Below are positions 1 to 9,435 of a DNA stretch of 64,000 bases, one piece after another. Position 1 is the stretch's first letter, and each line of letters starts with the position of its first letter. A model generated the notes under the pieces. The model saw only the letters and a list, made by a program, of their open reading frames with translations. It was not told the origin of the DNA and ran no database searches. A program made the translations under genes and the position numbers. This stretch comes from Desulfoluna limicola. GTDB lineage: Bacteria > Desulfobacterota > Desulfobacteria > Desulfobacterales > Desulfolunaceae. The stretch spans positions 1,922,001 to 1,986,000 of the forward strand of contig NZ_AP024488.1 in NCBI RefSeq assembly GCF_021654575.1, read 5' to 3'.

Positions 1-2511
1 GCATTTTTTGTATTTTTTCCCGCTTCCGCAGGAGCAGGGGTCGTTTCGCCCCACCTTGCTGTCCGCTTTCCTGGCGGGCTGTTTCGTGGCACCGCCCTCA
101 TTATGGGAGTACGAGAGGTCCGATTGATTTCGATCGGGATTTACCTCCTCCACCTGCTCGGGCTCGGCAATCTGGATCCGGAACAAAATGGCCACCACCT
201 CTTCCTGGATGCGTTCAATCATGGCCTGGAACATCTCAAAACCCTCTTTCTTGTAGACAATGAGAGGGTTCTGCTGTGCGTAGCCTCGAAGGCCGACGCC
301 CTCTTTAAGGTGGTCCATGGAGAGAAGGTGGTCTTTCCAGTGGTTGTCCACGGTCTGAAGGATCACGTACCGCTCAAGCTGACGGAACTGCTCCGACCCG
401 ATCAGAGCCTCCTTGCCGTTCATGATCGCCAGGACATGCTCATTCACCAGTTCGGATAACGTATCACGGGTGAGGTCATTGCCTGAGGAGTCCACGGTAA
501 GGGTGGTGTTGAAATGGCTGCCCATCAACTGGTTAAAAGACTCCCAGTCCCATGACGCGGGCAGGGCCTTCTCCACAGCGACCTGGGAAGAGATGTTCCA
601 GGCGATGCCTTCCACCATGCGCAGCACTTCGTCGTGGAGGTCTCCGCCCCGCAGGGCTTCGCGACGTTGGCGGTAGATCACTTCACGCTGCTTGTTCATG
701 ACATCATCGTATTCGAGGATATGCTTACGAATATCGAAGTTGTGGCCTTCCACTTTCCTCTGGGCGTTTTCAATGGCCCGGGAAATAAGGCGGTGTTCAA
801 TGGGCTCCCCGTCTTCAAGCCCCAAGCGCTCCATGATGGCGGTGATGCGTTCCCCACCGAAGATACGAAGCAGATCGTCTTCCAGGGAGAGAAAGTATCG
901 AGAGATGCCGGGGTCACCCTGACGACCGGAGCGGCCACGAAGCTGATTGTCAATACGGCGGCTGTCATGACGCTCGGTGCCCAGAATGTAAAGGCCGCCA
1001 AGCTCCGTCACCCCTTCCCCCAACACGATGTCGGTGCCTCGACCGGCCATGTTGGTGGAGAGGGTCACTGCCCCCTTCTGGCCGGCCATGGCGACGATCT
1101 CCGCCTCCTTGCCGTGGTGCTTTGCGTTGAGGACCTCGTGCTTGACGCCCTTCTTGCTCAGCTTCTTGCTGAGCTGCTCGGACATGTCGATGGAGATGGT
1201 CCCCACAAGCACGGGCTGGCCGGTCTTATGGACATTGATGATCTCTTCGGCCACCGCATCGAACTTCTCCTTGCGGGTCTTATAAATCACATCCGGCCTG
1301 TCGTTCCGAATCATGGGCTTGTTGGTGGGAATCACCAGGCAATCAAGTCCATAGATCTTCATAAATTCTTCCGCCTCGGTCATGGCCGTACCGGTCATAC
1401 CGCAGAGCGTGTCGTACATCCGAAAGTAGTTCTGAAAGGTGATGGAGGCAAGGGTCTGGTTTTCGTTTTCGATGCGCACCTTTTCCTTGGCTTCAAGGGC
1501 CTGATGCAGGCCTTCGCTGTAGCGCCGCCCTTCCATGAGGCGACCGGTAAACTCATCAACGATCACCACCTTGCCGTCCTTGACGATGTAGTCGGTATCG
1601 CGCTTGAAGGCGTAATGGGCCTTGAGCCCCTGGTTCACGTGGTGAAGGACTTCAATGTTCGACGGATCGAAGAGGTTCTCCACATTCAGCTTGGTTTCGG
1701 CCTTCTGAACCCCCTCGTCGGTCAGGGTGACACTCCGGGATTTTTCATCCACGGTAAAATCCGCCTCTTCTTTGAAGAAGGGCATGATGCTGTCCACCAG
1801 ACCGTAGAGCTGGGTGGACTGCTCCGCAGGCCCTGAAATGATGAGCGGGGTTCGTGCTTCGTCGATAAGGATACTGTCCACCTCATCCACGATGGCAAAG
1901 TTGAGGTCGCGCTGGACCAGTTGCTCCCGCGAGAACTTCATGTTGTCACGAAGGTAGTCGAACCCGAACTCGTTGTTGGTCCCGTAGGTGATATCGGCGT
2001 TGTACGCAGCCTTTCTCTGGTCGTCATCAAGGCCGTGGATGATATTGCCAACGGTGAGCCCCATAAAGTTGTAAAGCTTGCCCATCCACTCGGCATCTCG
2101 GGAAGCCAGGTAGTCGTTGACGGTCACGACGTGGACGCCTTTGCCCGTGAGTGCGTTGAGGTACGCGGGAAGGGTCGCCACCAGGGTCTTGCCCTCACCA
2201 GTCTTCATTTCTGCGATCATCCCGCTGTGCAGGGCCATACCGCCAATGAGCTGGCTGTCGTAATGCCTCATCTCAAGGATCCTGCGCGAGGCTTCCCGCA
2301 CGGCGGCAAAGGCTTCGGGCATCAGGTCGTCGAGGGACTCCCCTTGCACGTACCGCTCCTTAAATGACGGCGTCAATGCCTGGAGGGCCTCGTCATCCAG
2401 GGCCTTGTATGTCTCTTCCAGGGCATTGATCTGCTCAACGACCAGTGAAAGACGCTTAATCACACGGTCGTTTTTCGTTCCAAACAAGCGGGTCAGCAAT
2501 TTTATCAGCAT
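1..2511 (-). CDS. secA: Protein translocase subunit SecA (3' end cut by window edge)
   Basis: SecA is the ATPase motor that drives unfolded preproteins through the SecYEG channel. The minus strand reads open from an ATG at 2511 to base 1, 837 codons. Walker A (MKTGEGKT, residues 102-109) and the DEVD box (209-212) are both present, followed by the preprotein cross-linking, helical-wing and scaffold regions. The last visible residues, [18 protein letters not shown], are the SEC-C zinc-binding tail, so only the final one or two ligand residues and the stop lie outside the window. The start is fixed by an AGAGGAA ribosome site about 9 bases upstream and by the family N-terminus. Length fits the short-tailed SecA class. 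Identification is secure. Confidence 0.97.
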   Translation of the reverse strand, partial: MLIKLLTRLFGTKNDRVIKRLSLVVEQINALEETYKALDDEALQALTPSFKERYVQGESLDDLMPEAFAAVREASRRILEMRHYDSQLIGGMALHSGMIAEMKTGEGKTLVATLPAYLNALTGKGVHVVTVNDYLASRDAEWMGKLYNFMGLTVGNIIHGLDDDQRKAAYNADITYGTNNEFGFDYLRDNMKFSREQLVQRDLNFAIVDEVDSILIDEARTPLIISGPAEQSTQLYGLVDSIMPFFKEEADFTVDEKSRSVTLTDEGVQKAETKLNVENLFDPSNIEVLHHVNQGLKAHYAFKRDTDYIVKDGKVVIVDEFTGRLMEGRRYSEGLHQALEAKEKVRIENENQTLASITFQNYFRMYDTLCGMTGTAMTEAEEFMKIYGLDCLVIPTNKPMIRNDRPDVIYKTRKEKFDAVAEEIINVHKTGQPVLVGTISIDMSEQLSKKLSKKGVKHEVLNAKHHGKEAEIVAMAGQKGAVTLSTNMAGRGTDIVLGEGVTELGGLYILGTERHDSRRIDNQLRGRSGRQGDPGISRYFLSLEDDLLRIFGGERITAIMERLGLEDGEPIEHRLISRAIENAQRKVEGHNFDIRKHILEYDDVMNKQREVIYRQRREALRGGDLHDEVLRMVEGIAWNISSQVAVEKALPASWDWESFNQLMGSHFNTTLTVDSSGNDLTRDTLSELVNEHVLAIMNGKEALIGSEQFRQLERYVILQTVDNHWKDHLLSMDHLKEGVGLRGYAQQNPLIVYKKEGFEMFQAMIERIQEEVVAILFRIQIAEPEQVEEVNPDRNQSDLSYSHNEGGATKQPARKADSKVGRNDPCSCGSGKKYKKC

Positions 2512-2767
2512 CGGCTCTATTCCTCTCTCAGCGGGAAACCGTTCTCAATTCTTCGATAAACATAATGATGGCTCTACGCACAGGCAACGGCCATGCATGC
2601 GGCCAAGGGGACGTCATGGGATACCCATAACGATGGAGGGACCTTCGGTGGCGGTTCTCTTTGAGCCTGTCAACACGAGGGGAGCCCATTGGATGCCGGG
2701 GCGGCATCCGCCACATAGTTGTACAAAACGGGGATAAAATCAAGGGAAAGGCTAAGGGGAATGCGGT

Positions 2768-2794
2768 AAAAAAGAAGATCCCGCACGAGTGCGG
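2768..2794 (-). terminator. Rho-independent terminator of the M23 peptidase gene
   Basis: On the minus strand, directly after the peptidase stop codon, a short GC stem (CCGCAC/GTGCGG, 2781-2794) is followed by a pyrimidine-rich tract ending in six T at 2773-2768. The stem is short, so strength is probably moderate. It lies between this gene and secA, which suggests secA has its own promoter. Confidence 0.6.
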
Positions 2795-3721
2795 TCAATC
2801 AAGGATATACTTCACAGGGTTAATCGGCATGCCGTTGAGATGCACCTCATAGTGCAGGTGCGGTCCGGTGCTTCGCCCGGTGTTCCCCATCAGTGCAATG
2901 GTTTCACCACGCTTTACCTGTTCTCCGCTCTTTTTAAGGGTCTTTGACAGGTGGCCATAGCGTGTCACCATCCCATGCCCATGATCCAGGGTGAGCATGA
3001 TCCCCATCGAGCCCCGACTTCCTGCGTAGGTCACCACACCGTCAGCCGGAGCGATGATGGGCGTGCCCACGTGGTTGGCGATATCGTATCCCTTGTGAAA
3101 ACTCTTTTTCCCTGAAAAGGGGGAGGTACGGGCCCCAAACTTGGAGGAGACCCAACCGGTGGTAGGACGAATCGCCGGGGTGGACTCTAAAACGGATCGT
3201 TTTTCATCAAGGATCTCGTACAAAGAGGCAAAACGGCCCATCTCCTCCTCGGCAGCCAGACTCGTTTCATGGATCTGATCTGCCATCTCCCTGACAAGGG
3301 CTTCCCCCTGTTCGTGGATGAGGAGGTTCGTGTCGATATCTTCGGGAATCGCGCCCCCCACACCGAAGAGATTGTCTCCCTTGGAGGCAGGCCCCACATT
3401 TGCGATGACACGGATCTTCTTTTCAAACTCGTACAGGTCAATAAGGCTCCGTTTGAGGCCGTTGACCTCACTCGCCATGGCCTGAAGCTGTTCGTCTTTT
3501 GCCTGAACCTCGGCCTCCTTGCGTGTCATCTCCAACGCGAGAGCTGCTGAGGCATTGCGGTGGCGAACGGATGTCAACCCGGCATAAAGGGATACGGAGA
3601 GGATCGATGACAGGACAAGGAGAAGGCCCATAAAAACAAGAGCCTGGCGCCCGGAAAAGGCGAGCTGCCTGAATGGTTTCTTACCGGATCCGACAATATA
3701 AAAGGTATACCTGCTCTTCAT
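2795..3721 (-). CDS. Membrane-anchored M23 family (LytM-type) metallopeptidase
   Basis: This is a peptidoglycan hydrolase or a hydrolase regulator of the M23/LytM class. Counting from the chosen ATG (308 aa), residues about 25-50 form one membrane segment. Residues 55-185 are charged and partly coiled-coil. The C-terminal 100 residues are the lysostaphin-like domain with zinc ligands H209 and D213 in HKGYD and the HLH pair at 288-290. All ligands are intact, so it is likely catalytically active in the periplasm, cutting peptide cross-links. The short N-terminal SRYTFYIVGSG block resembles NlpD/M23 proteins found next to secA in deltaproteobacteria. An in-frame ATG nine bases upstream (3730) and another at 3784 are possible starts. 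The 3721 start has a GGA box six bases upstream and gives the natural family N-terminus. It is followed by its own terminator. Confidence 0.9.
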   Translation of the reverse strand: MKSRYTFYIVGSGKKPFRQLAFSGRQALVFMGLLLVLSSILSVSLYAGLTSVRHRNASAALALEMTRKEAEVQAKDEQLQAMASEVNGLKRSLIDLYEFEKKIRVIANVGPASKGDNLFGVGGAIPEDIDTNLLIHEQGEALVREMADQIHETSLAAEEEMGRFASLYEILDEKRSVLESTPAIRPTTGWVSSKFGARTSPFSGKKSFHKGYDIANHVGTPIIAPADGVVTYAGSRGSMGIMLTLDHGHGMVTRYGHLSKTLKKSGEQVKRGETIALMGNTGRSTGPHLHYEVHLNGMPINPVKYILD

Positions 3722-3948
3722 AAATTCCATGGTGTGGTGAAATGGGGTGACGGTTCTGCTGCGGGTGCAAGCCGATCTCAACACCCGAAGCGTCAGGTGT
3801 GCCCTGTTTTACGACACACCTCCATTTTCAAGGCTGTTGCTACCACGGAAACGCCCAACTGTCAAGCATCACAACAGAAACGCCACAAGCCGCCCTAAGA
3901 AAAGAGCATTATTCGCCTTTATTTAACATACCCATTCAGCTCACTATT

Positions 3949-3969
3949 GCCTCCGGCGGCCCTGCCGGG
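3949..3969 (+). repeat. Intergenic composite repeat, fragment (left terminus only)
   Basis: The bases GCCTCCGGCGGC followed by CCTGCCGGG match the left terminus of the composite repeat described at 48237-48414. The rest of the element is missing or degenerate here. It lies in the 290-bp gap between the M23 gene and the end of dctM. Confidence 0.7.
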
Positions 3970-4012
3970 TCGACCCGTTAAAAAATTCGCCGAAGGCAGG
4001 AATGAACAGATC

Positions 4013-5299
4013 CTATTTAACAAGGGCAGGAAGCCACATCACCAATGAAGGAACAAAGGTAATAAGAAGCAGTACCGCCAGCTGAATCAATAAAAAGGGC
4101 ATGACTGCCCGGGAGACAAAGAGCAACCCCCGGTCAGCAATGGATCCCGTGATAAAAAGGCTCACCCCCATGGGTGGCGTGCAGTAGCCGATGGCCAGGT
4201 TCACCGTTAATATCAACCCAAAATGAATCGGATCCACCCCAAAGTGGGGGAGCATGGGAATCAAAACCGGCCCGAGGATCAGGGTGGCGGAGATGATATC
4301 CATAAACATCCCCGTCACAAGAAGCAGGAGGTTCATCATGAGAAGAAACCCCCACCCCGACGACACCGTCATCATCACCGCCTCTGTAATGCGACCGGGA
4401 ATGTTCTCAAAGGTGAGGTAGCGCCCGAAACAGGTGGCACCGGCCACGATGATAAGAAGCGTTGCCGACGTCACCGCCGAGCTGACGGTGATCTGCTTCA
4501 GTTCGCCGAGGTTCATGGAGCGATGGATAAATAGCTCCACGATGATGGCGTAAACACAGGCCACCACTGCCGCCTCATTGGCGGTAAACATCCCAGAGAA
4601 GATTCCGCCAAAAATGATCACGGGCAGCATAAGAGCCCAGAAACCCTCCCGCAAAGCCTTACGAACCTCACCGAAGGTGGGGGCCAGGCGCCGTTCAACC
4701 CGCCCGCTCTTCCTGAACAGAATCCCCGTGTATAGACAGATGCCCAACACAATGAGGACTCCGGGCACGAATCCCGTAAGAAAAAGGGCCTCAAGGGAGA
4801 CGTTGCTGATCATGCTGTAGAGAATCATCCCGATACTCGGAGGAATGATCACGCCCAGGTTGGGTGACGTGGCCATAAGGCCTACGGTGTAGGATTCATC
4901 GTACCCATGCTCCTGAAGGGCCGGAATCATAAAGCCCCCGATGGCCACCACCGTGGCCACGGTGGAGCCGGAAATGGCGCCGAACAAGCCACATGCCACC
5001 ACGCCGGCCATGCCGAGCCCCCCGGGGAGCCACCCCACGAGCACATTGGCAACGCGAATCAATTTTTCGACAATACTGCCAGCGGTCATGATGTTCCCGC
5101 AGAGAATAAAAAACAGAACCACCACCAGGGCAAAATTATCGAGACTTTTAAAAAGAGTCTGAACCAGCAAAAGAACCGGCATGTCGGCAAACAGAAGAAA
5201 CCCGCAGGTCGCCGTGAAAAACAGGGCCATGGCCACGGGGATATACGCTGCCATGCACCCAAGAAGAAGAGAAAGAATGATCAGGTCGTTGCTGCCCAT
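4013..5299 (-). CDS. dctM: TRAP transporter large permease subunit (DctM family)
   Basis: The 428-residue protein is the 12-helix membrane channel of a TRAP (tripartite ATP-independent periplasmic) transporter, which imports carboxylate-type solutes using an ion gradient. The sequence is almost entirely hydrophobic helices and includes family signatures such as GAISGSTVATV near residue 110, SPNLGVIIPPSIGMI near 150 and the C-terminal GYCTPPMGVSLF. The length is typical. It starts 3 bases after the stop of dctQ, so the two are co-translated. The substrate cannot be read from the permease. A repeat fragment lies beyond the 3' end. Confidence 0.95.
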   Translation of the reverse strand: MGSNDLIILSLLLGCMAAYIPVAMALFFTATCGFLLFADMPVLLLVQTLFKSLDNFALVVVLFFILCGNIMTAGSIVEKLIRVANVLVGWLPGGLGMAGVVACGLFGAISGSTVATVVAIGGFMIPALQEHGYDESYTVGLMATSPNLGVIIPPSIGMILYSMISNVSLEALFLTGFVPGVLIVLGICLYTGILFRKSGRVERRLAPTFGEVRKALREGFWALMLPVIIFGGIFSGMFTANEAAVVACVYAIIVELFIHRSMNLGELKQITVSSAVTSATLLIIVAGATCFGRYLTFENIPGRITEAVMMTVSSGWGFLLMMNLLLLVTGMFMDIISATLILGPVLIPMLPHFGVDPIHFGLILTVNLAIGYCTPPMGVSLFITGSIADRGLLFVSRAVMPFLLIQLAVLLLITFVPSLVMWLPALVK

Positions 5300-5302
5300 T
5301 GA

Positions 5303-5833
5303 TTACCGTCCCTCCTTGCTGGAATCGGACTCGCCACCCTCACGAGGACCAGCGCCCCTGGTCGTCACCAACCCACCTGCCTGGACCAGGGCCCGGAATC
5401 CCATCAGCCCCCCGGAGAGGGGCAGGACACAGTACAACCAGGCCATGGGAATCTGCATGATGATGGTCTTCTGGCCGGTCTTCAGCTGAAGCATCACCAT
5501 CTGGATTCCGTAGACAATCAGGATGCCCGCAAAAAGAAGGGTTGCGGCATACGAAAAGAGCAAAAGGGGCTGCTTCAGTTTCGGAAAGAACTGAACCAGG
5601 GCGTCAATACGCACCATCGCCCCGTTTTTCACGGCCCGACTGCACCCCACAAAGGTGGTGTAGATGATCACCAGGCGCACCAGCTCCTCGGACCATGCCA
5701 GGGAGTGGTTGAAGCCATAACGCAGCACGACACTGGCAAAAAGCGCCACAAGGGCCGCCAACACCGTTAAAAAAAGGGTCCACTCTTCAAAGAAGGTAAC
5801 CGCACGATCAATTTTCCCAACAATGACAGACAT
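5303..5833 (-). CDS. dctQ: TRAP transporter small permease subunit (DctQ family)
   Basis: This 176-residue protein has four predicted membrane helices and the DctQ pattern, with LAWSEELVRLVIIYTTFVGC (about residues 45-64) in the segment where the family typically has W-x-E-E. It forms the integral membrane complex with DctM. The ATG at 5833 is preferred because it begins the conserved VGKIDRAVTFFEEW block. An in-frame start 90 bases upstream would add a segment with no family match. The gene sits immediately upstream of dctM, but is separated from dctP by about 460 bp of repeat DNA, which is unusual for a TRAP operon. Confidence 0.92.
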   Translation of the reverse strand: MSVIVGKIDRAVTFFEEWTLFLTVLAALVALFASVVLRYGFNHSLAWSEELVRLVIIYTTFVGCSRAVKNGAMVRIDALVQFFPKLKQPLLLFSYAATLLFAGILIVYGIQMVMLQLKTGQKTIIMQIPMAWLYCVLPLSGGLMGFRALVQAGGLVTTRGAGPREGGESDSSKEGR

Positions 5834-5970
5834 ACATACACATCCAAAAATAAATCGTAAGAAACGCTCGACATGAAAAACCGGGCTAAGGGCCCAAAAT
5901 TCAGGTATCAGATAAAAAGACAAGAGTTAATCCAACCACTCCCAAAGCCTCCGCTTTATCGGTTACCCAG

Positions 5971-6075
5971 AACCGCTTTCGAGGTGGCTCACCCCACAGC
6001 CGGAGGCGCAACGTTCAAAGTCCCCTCCGGTGCCCTGCCTGGAACCAGACGTTTGAAAAGGTAAACAAACAGGTT
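5971..6075 (+). repeat. Degenerate composite repeat copy between dctP and dctQ
   Basis: CGCTTTCGAGGTGGCTCACC followed by a weak right terminus (CAGCCGGAGGC), then a degraded left-type segment (CTCCGGTGCCCTGCCTGG and ACGTTTGAAAAG). It looks like an old, eroded copy lying head-to-tail with the better preserved copy at 6094-6280. Confidence 0.55.
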
Positions 6076-6093
6076 TTCTCACTATTCAGTTTG

Positions 6094-6280
6094 TGCCCCG
6101 ACGGCCCTGCCGGGGCTAAACCTTTGCGTGATCTGAAAGGGTGGGTTTAACAAGCAGGCCTTAAAAAGTGTCCGTGAACGCATTCCGTTTGAACTGCGGA
6201 TGTGATTTGCCCCTCGTTCCTCGGGGCAAATCGCAACCGCTACCTGCTTGCAAGGTGGCACCGCTTGACAGCCGGAGGCC
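6094..6280 (+). repeat. Composite intergenic repeat, full-length, ending beside the dctP stop
   Basis: Plus-oriented copy. The left part has ACGGCCCTGCCGGGGC and AAACCTTTG. The middle carries a hairpin with arms TGTGATTTGCCCC (6201-6213) and GGGGCAAATCGCA (6223-6235) around the loop TCGTTCCTC. The right part has CAAGGTGGCACC and ends GCCGGAGGC, 13 bases from the dctP stop codon. Together with the degenerate copy it fills the 460-bp gap separating dctP from dctQM. Confidence 0.75.
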
Positions 6281-6293
6281 ATTTATTCACGCC

Positions 6294-7445
6294 CTACTGC
6301 ACGGTATACCCCAGGTGGCTCTGAACCTCGCCCAGGTAGTCTTCCGGGCGGTAGGTATCGCCGTCACCCAAGCGGTTGATCTCCTCTTTCCAGCCCTGGT
6401 GCACCGAATCGCCTTTTGCTTTGAGCATGGCCATTTCAGCTTCAGGCAGCGTATAAAAGGCAACCCCGTTTGCCTTGGCATCGGCGATCTGGGCCTCTTC
6501 CTGGGCCCGGGTTTCCTTCCGAATCTCGGCACACACCTCATGCACCACATCGATAAAGGTGGCCCGGAGGTCTTCGGGCAAGCTTTCCAGCCATGCCGAG
6601 TTAAAGACCCAGATAAAAAGACCCTGGGCGTAGTTGACCTGGGTGTAGTGCTTGGCCACTTCAAATTTCTTGGTGATGTTGCACACCATGGGGGTGTGAT
6701 CAAGACCGGTTATAACCCCTTGCTTCAGAGACACCGGAACGTCCGGCCAGGGCATCACCACGGGACTCAGGCCCCAGGCATCGTAAAGGGATTTGTTCAC
6801 GCTGGCCTCGGCAATGCGGAACTTCACCTTGCCTGCTTCATCAAGCTGGGTCACGGGCGTGGTGGTGGCCCAGCCGTAGCTCCCGTACCCGGTAATATCG
6901 AGTCCGGTGATCCCCTGGTGATTCATGGCCCGCATGAAGTGCTCAAAAAGGGGCCCACTGTTGATAAAGTTGTCCAGCTTGTCAAAGGAGTTGACGAGAA
7001 ACGGCAGGTTGACCAGGCCAAAGCGAGGCCCCAGGTTTGTGGCGGCAACAGAGCTCACGGCCATCCCCTGAATGGCGCCCATCTGAAGTTGGTTGAGCAC
7101 CTCCACCTCTCCCCCGAGCATGGAAAGGGGCTTGTAATCAAAATAGATCTTTCCCCCGGTACGCTTCCACAGCTCATCTCGAATGGCAAAGCCAGCGTAA
7201 ACCCCTTTCATAACGGGGTGTGATACGTTGGAGACGATGCACCTGTAAGAGGCCGTCGAAGGGTCAAAATCTGGCTGCCATCGATCAAGGGGGGAAGCCG
7301 CCGTTGCTTTGGTAGCCGGTGCACTCTTTTCCGCCACCTTGGATTCACTGTCCTGACTGCACCCCACCGCCACGAGCATCCCAAGGGTGGCCATGCACAC
7401 TATCCACCACCGCCCTGCTGTCCATTTTTTCAGTTTCACTCTCAT
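6294..7445 (-). CDS. dctP: TRAP transporter substrate-binding lipoprotein (DctP family)
   Basis: This 383-residue periplasmic binding protein delivers the solute to DctQM. The N-terminus has a basic stretch, a hydrophobic segment and a lipobox (LVAVGC, around residues 24-29), so it is probably anchored as a lipoprotein, followed by a low-complexity linker. The DctP fold is visible through motifs such as GGEVEVLNQLQMGAIQGM and the conserved Arg region KVKFRIAEASVN. The ATG at 7445 lies only one base after its AAGGAG site. A GTG six bases downstream (7439) has better spacing and may be the true start. One TetR operator-like palindrome (7581-7593) lies upstream, linking the gene to the neighbouring regulator. 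Confidence 0.93.
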   Translation of the reverse strand: MRVKLKKWTAGRWWIVCMATLGMLVAVGCSQDSESKVAEKSAPATKATAASPLDRWQPDFDPSTASYRCIVSNVSHPVMKGVYAGFAIRDELWKRTGGKIYFDYKPLSMLGGEVEVLNQLQMGAIQGMAVSSVAATNLGPRFGLVNLPFLVNSFDKLDNFINSGPLFEHFMRAMNHQGITGLDITGYGSYGWATTTPVTQLDEAGKVKFRIAEASVNKSLYDAWGLSPVVMPWPDVPVSLKQGVITGLDHTPMVCNITKKFEVAKHYTQVNYAQGLFIWVFNSAWLESLPEDLRATFIDVVHEVCAEIRKETRAQEEAQIADAKANGVAFYTLPEAEMAMLKAKGDSVHQGWKEEINRLGDGDTYRPEDYLGEVQSHLGYTVQ

Positions 7446-7580
7446 TCTCCTTAAATGATCATGGCCTCATCACCTTACGAATGGCCGAATTTCAACCCCA
7501 CGCAAAAAGCGATCGCCCCACCAGGCTTTGGTGACACACTCGCCGGCCAACCCAAATCTTTATGACCAACGCCCATTTAC

Positions 7581-7593
7581 TGACCACTGGTCA
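7581..7593. promoter_or_regulatory. Palindromic operator candidate upstream of dctP
   Basis: TGACCACTGGTCA is a perfect 13-base palindrome in the 218-bp gap between the tetR stop and the dctP start. The same half-sites recur upstream of tetR at 8311-8323. Two near-identical palindromes flanking one TetR gene and its neighbouring transporter are the usual pattern for autoregulation plus control of the transport operon. Confidence 0.65.
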
Positions 7594-7663
7594 CTCGTCC
7601 CCACAAAAAAAAACGGTACTACGAAGCAGGGGAACCGCTGCATGCCCCTGCTTCGACCGCATA

Positions 7664-8254
7664 TCAAGCATTATCGATGTGCAGCACCAGCGTTCGGATC
7701 GCCTGCCGCAGATCTTCCTTATCAATAACGGTGCTTCCCAGAAGAATCTGAATCAGGAACCCCTCAAAGAGGGCTGTCACAATGCCACCGAGGTTTTTCG
7801 ACGGGTAGGTGGGGTTTTCCCGATGGGGCTCGACAATTCCCGCAAAGAGATCGCTTGAGAGCCTGTAGAAGCTTTTGTTGAGCTCACTTCTTACCTCATC
7901 GTTCCCGGCAGCGTGAATGGTGAACTCAAGAAACACCTTGGCCCATTTGCCGTCATCTAAAATCTGCTCAAGAAAATCGATGATCACCTCGATGACGTCA
8001 TCCATGCTGGCGGCCTGATCCAGGGAATCCACACGCCGGGCACGGTAGAGTTGGTACTTCTCTTCCATGATACTCAGAAACAGGTCATCCTTGCTCTTCC
8101 AATACCTGTAGAAGTTCCCCTTGGCATAACCGGCATGGTCCGTAATCTCGGAAATCGTGGTGGCGTTAAACCCCTTTTCCCCAAAAAGGTGCACAGCCGA
8201 GGCCCTGAGTTCATCGTGGGTCTCCATCGATTTTTCCTGTTGTCGTCGCGCCAT
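7664..8254 (-). CDS. TetR/AcrR family transcriptional regulator
   Basis: This 196-residue protein has the TetR N-terminal helix-turn-helix: residues about 25-60 read ATTISEITDHAGYAKGNFYRYW, the recognition helix and its flank. The C-terminal ligand-binding half is of the QacR/AcrR helical type with no recognisable ligand. An AGGTGG ribosome site precedes the ATG. The gene lies upstream of dctPQM on the same strand. Matching palindromes upstream of itself and upstream of dctP suggest it represses both, with the transported solute or a derivative as a likely inducer (inference). Confidence 0.92.
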   Translation of the reverse strand: MARRQQEKSMETHDELRASAVHLFGEKGFNATTISEITDHAGYAKGNFYRYWKSKDDLFLSIMEEKYQLYRARRVDSLDQAASMDDVIEVIIDFLEQILDDGKWAKVFLEFTIHAAGNDEVRSELNKSFYRLSSDLFAGIVEPHRENPTYPSKNLGGIVTALFEGFLIQILLGSTVIDKEDLRQAIRTLVLHIDNA

Positions 8255-8310
8255 TTCACCACCTGTCTATGTTCTGAACGCCAGCATAAATATAACCACG
8301 GTTCATTTTT

Positions 8311-8323
8311 TGACCGCCGGTCA
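8311..8323. promoter_or_regulatory. Palindromic operator candidate upstream of the tetR gene
   Basis: TGACCGCCGGTCA is a perfect palindrome 57 bases upstream of the tetR start codon and shares both half-sites with the one before dctP. A weaker related site (AACCACGGTT, 8295-8304) lies between it and the gene. Confidence 0.65.
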
Positions 8324-8373
8324 CCTTTTGCTGATTATTAAAGGCAGTTCCTCGCCCTGTCAACGAAAAAGAG

Positions 8374-8407
8374 CAAAAAAAGCCCCGGCCCCTCAGGAAA
8401 ACCGGGG
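8374..8407 (-). terminator. Rho-independent terminator of argC
   Basis: On the minus strand, eight bases after the argC stop, the arms CCCCGG and CCGGGG form a GC-rich stem with an internal CCTGAGG loop region, followed by a run of seven T. A clear intrinsic terminator that insulates argC from tetR. Confidence 0.85.
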
Positions 8408-8415
8408 AGAGCCAC

Positions 8416-9435
8416 CTACAGAAGCCCCGCCTTTTCATCCAGGCCTGCCATAATATTCATGTTCTGAATCGCCTGACCGGAAGCCCCCTTGAGAAGGTTG
8501 TCAATGGCGGAAGCCACCACCAACCGTCCGTTGCGACTGTCTGAGGAGAGACCGATATCGCAAAAATTGGTGTGCTGCACATGAAGGATATCAGGCATCA
8601 TGCCCTTTTCCCTTAAGCGAACAAAGGGGCGGTCTGCATAGGTGGATTCCAGGACCTGCCTTGCGTCTTCCTCTGTTTTTCCCTCTGCCAGGGTGCAGTA
8701 AATCGTGGAGAGCATGCCCCGTGTTGCAGGAAGCAGGTGCGGGATGAACGTGACCTCGACGCCATCGCCATGGGCCGCTGACAACACTTCTTCGATCTCA
8801 GGACGATGGCGATGCCCATCCACCTTGTAAGGTTTGAAAGACTCATTGGCCTCACAAAAATGAGAGCCCAGGGAAAGACCGCGCCCCGCGCCGCTAACGC
8901 CCGACTTGGAATCGGAAACAATCCCTTCGGCACGGATAATGCCGGCCTTCAAAAGCGGAACAAGCGCCAGCAAGATGGTGGTGGGGTAACACCCCGGGTT
9001 CCCCACCACCCGAGCATGTTGAATCTCGTCATGGTAGAGTTCACACAGCCCATACACGGCATTTTCCGAGAGCTCGGGCGCTGTATGGGGCTGGTACCAT
9101 GCCTCGTAGTCTGCCACATTGCGGAACCGGAAATCCGCCGACAGGTCCACCACGCGCACCCCTCGTTCCAGGAGATCGGGTACGATACCCATGGGGATTT
9201 TGTGAGGAAGTGCGGTGAAGGCGATATCCACCTGCTCGCAGAAGGTCTTGGGGTCAAAGGCTTCACAGACCAGGTCTGAGCGGCCGCTCAAGGCCGGGTA
9301 AACATCGCTGATTTTTTTGCCTTCATACTGCCGTGAGGTGATAACGGTGAGTTCCACGTCAGGGTGAGCGGAAAGCATACGAACCAGCTCAGCTCCTGTG
9401 TACCCCGTGGCACCGATGATTCCTGCCTTTATCAT
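8416..9435 (-). CDS. argC: N-acetyl-gamma-glutamyl-phosphate reductase
   Basis: ArgC reduces N-acetylglutamyl phosphate to the semialdehyde with NADPH, the third step of arginine synthesis. The protein (339 aa) starts with the dinucleotide-binding motif GIIGATGYTGAELVR and carries the catalytic cysteine at 149 in GNPGCYPTT. An in-frame ATG exists 12 bases upstream, but it lies inside the GGAGG ribosome site that serves the ATG at 9435, so the shorter form is chosen. It is monocistronic in view, followed by a strong terminator. No other arg gene is present in the window. Confidence 0.96.
   Translation of the reverse strand: MIKAGIIGATGYTGAELVRMLSAHPDVELTVITSRQYEGKKISDVYPALSGRSDLVCEAFDPKTFCEQVDIAFTALPHKIPMGIVPDLLERGVRVVDLSADFRFRNVADYEAWYQPHTAPELSENAVYGLCELYHDEIQHARVVGNPGCYPTTILLALVPLLKAGIIRAEGIVSDSKSGVSGAGRGLSLGSHFCEANESFKPYKVDGHRHRPEIEEVLSAAHGDGVEVTFIPHLLPATRGMLSTIYCTLAEGKTEEDARQVLESTYADRPFVRLREKGMMPDILHVQHTNFCDIGLSSDSRNGRLVVASAIDNLLKGASGQAIQNMNIMAGLDEKAGLL

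Noticed and set aside
634..1836. A 400-codon open frame on the plus strand
   Set aside because: It lies wholly inside secA on the opposite strand, has no ribosome site and its product has no family likeness, while the minus frame is an intact SecA.
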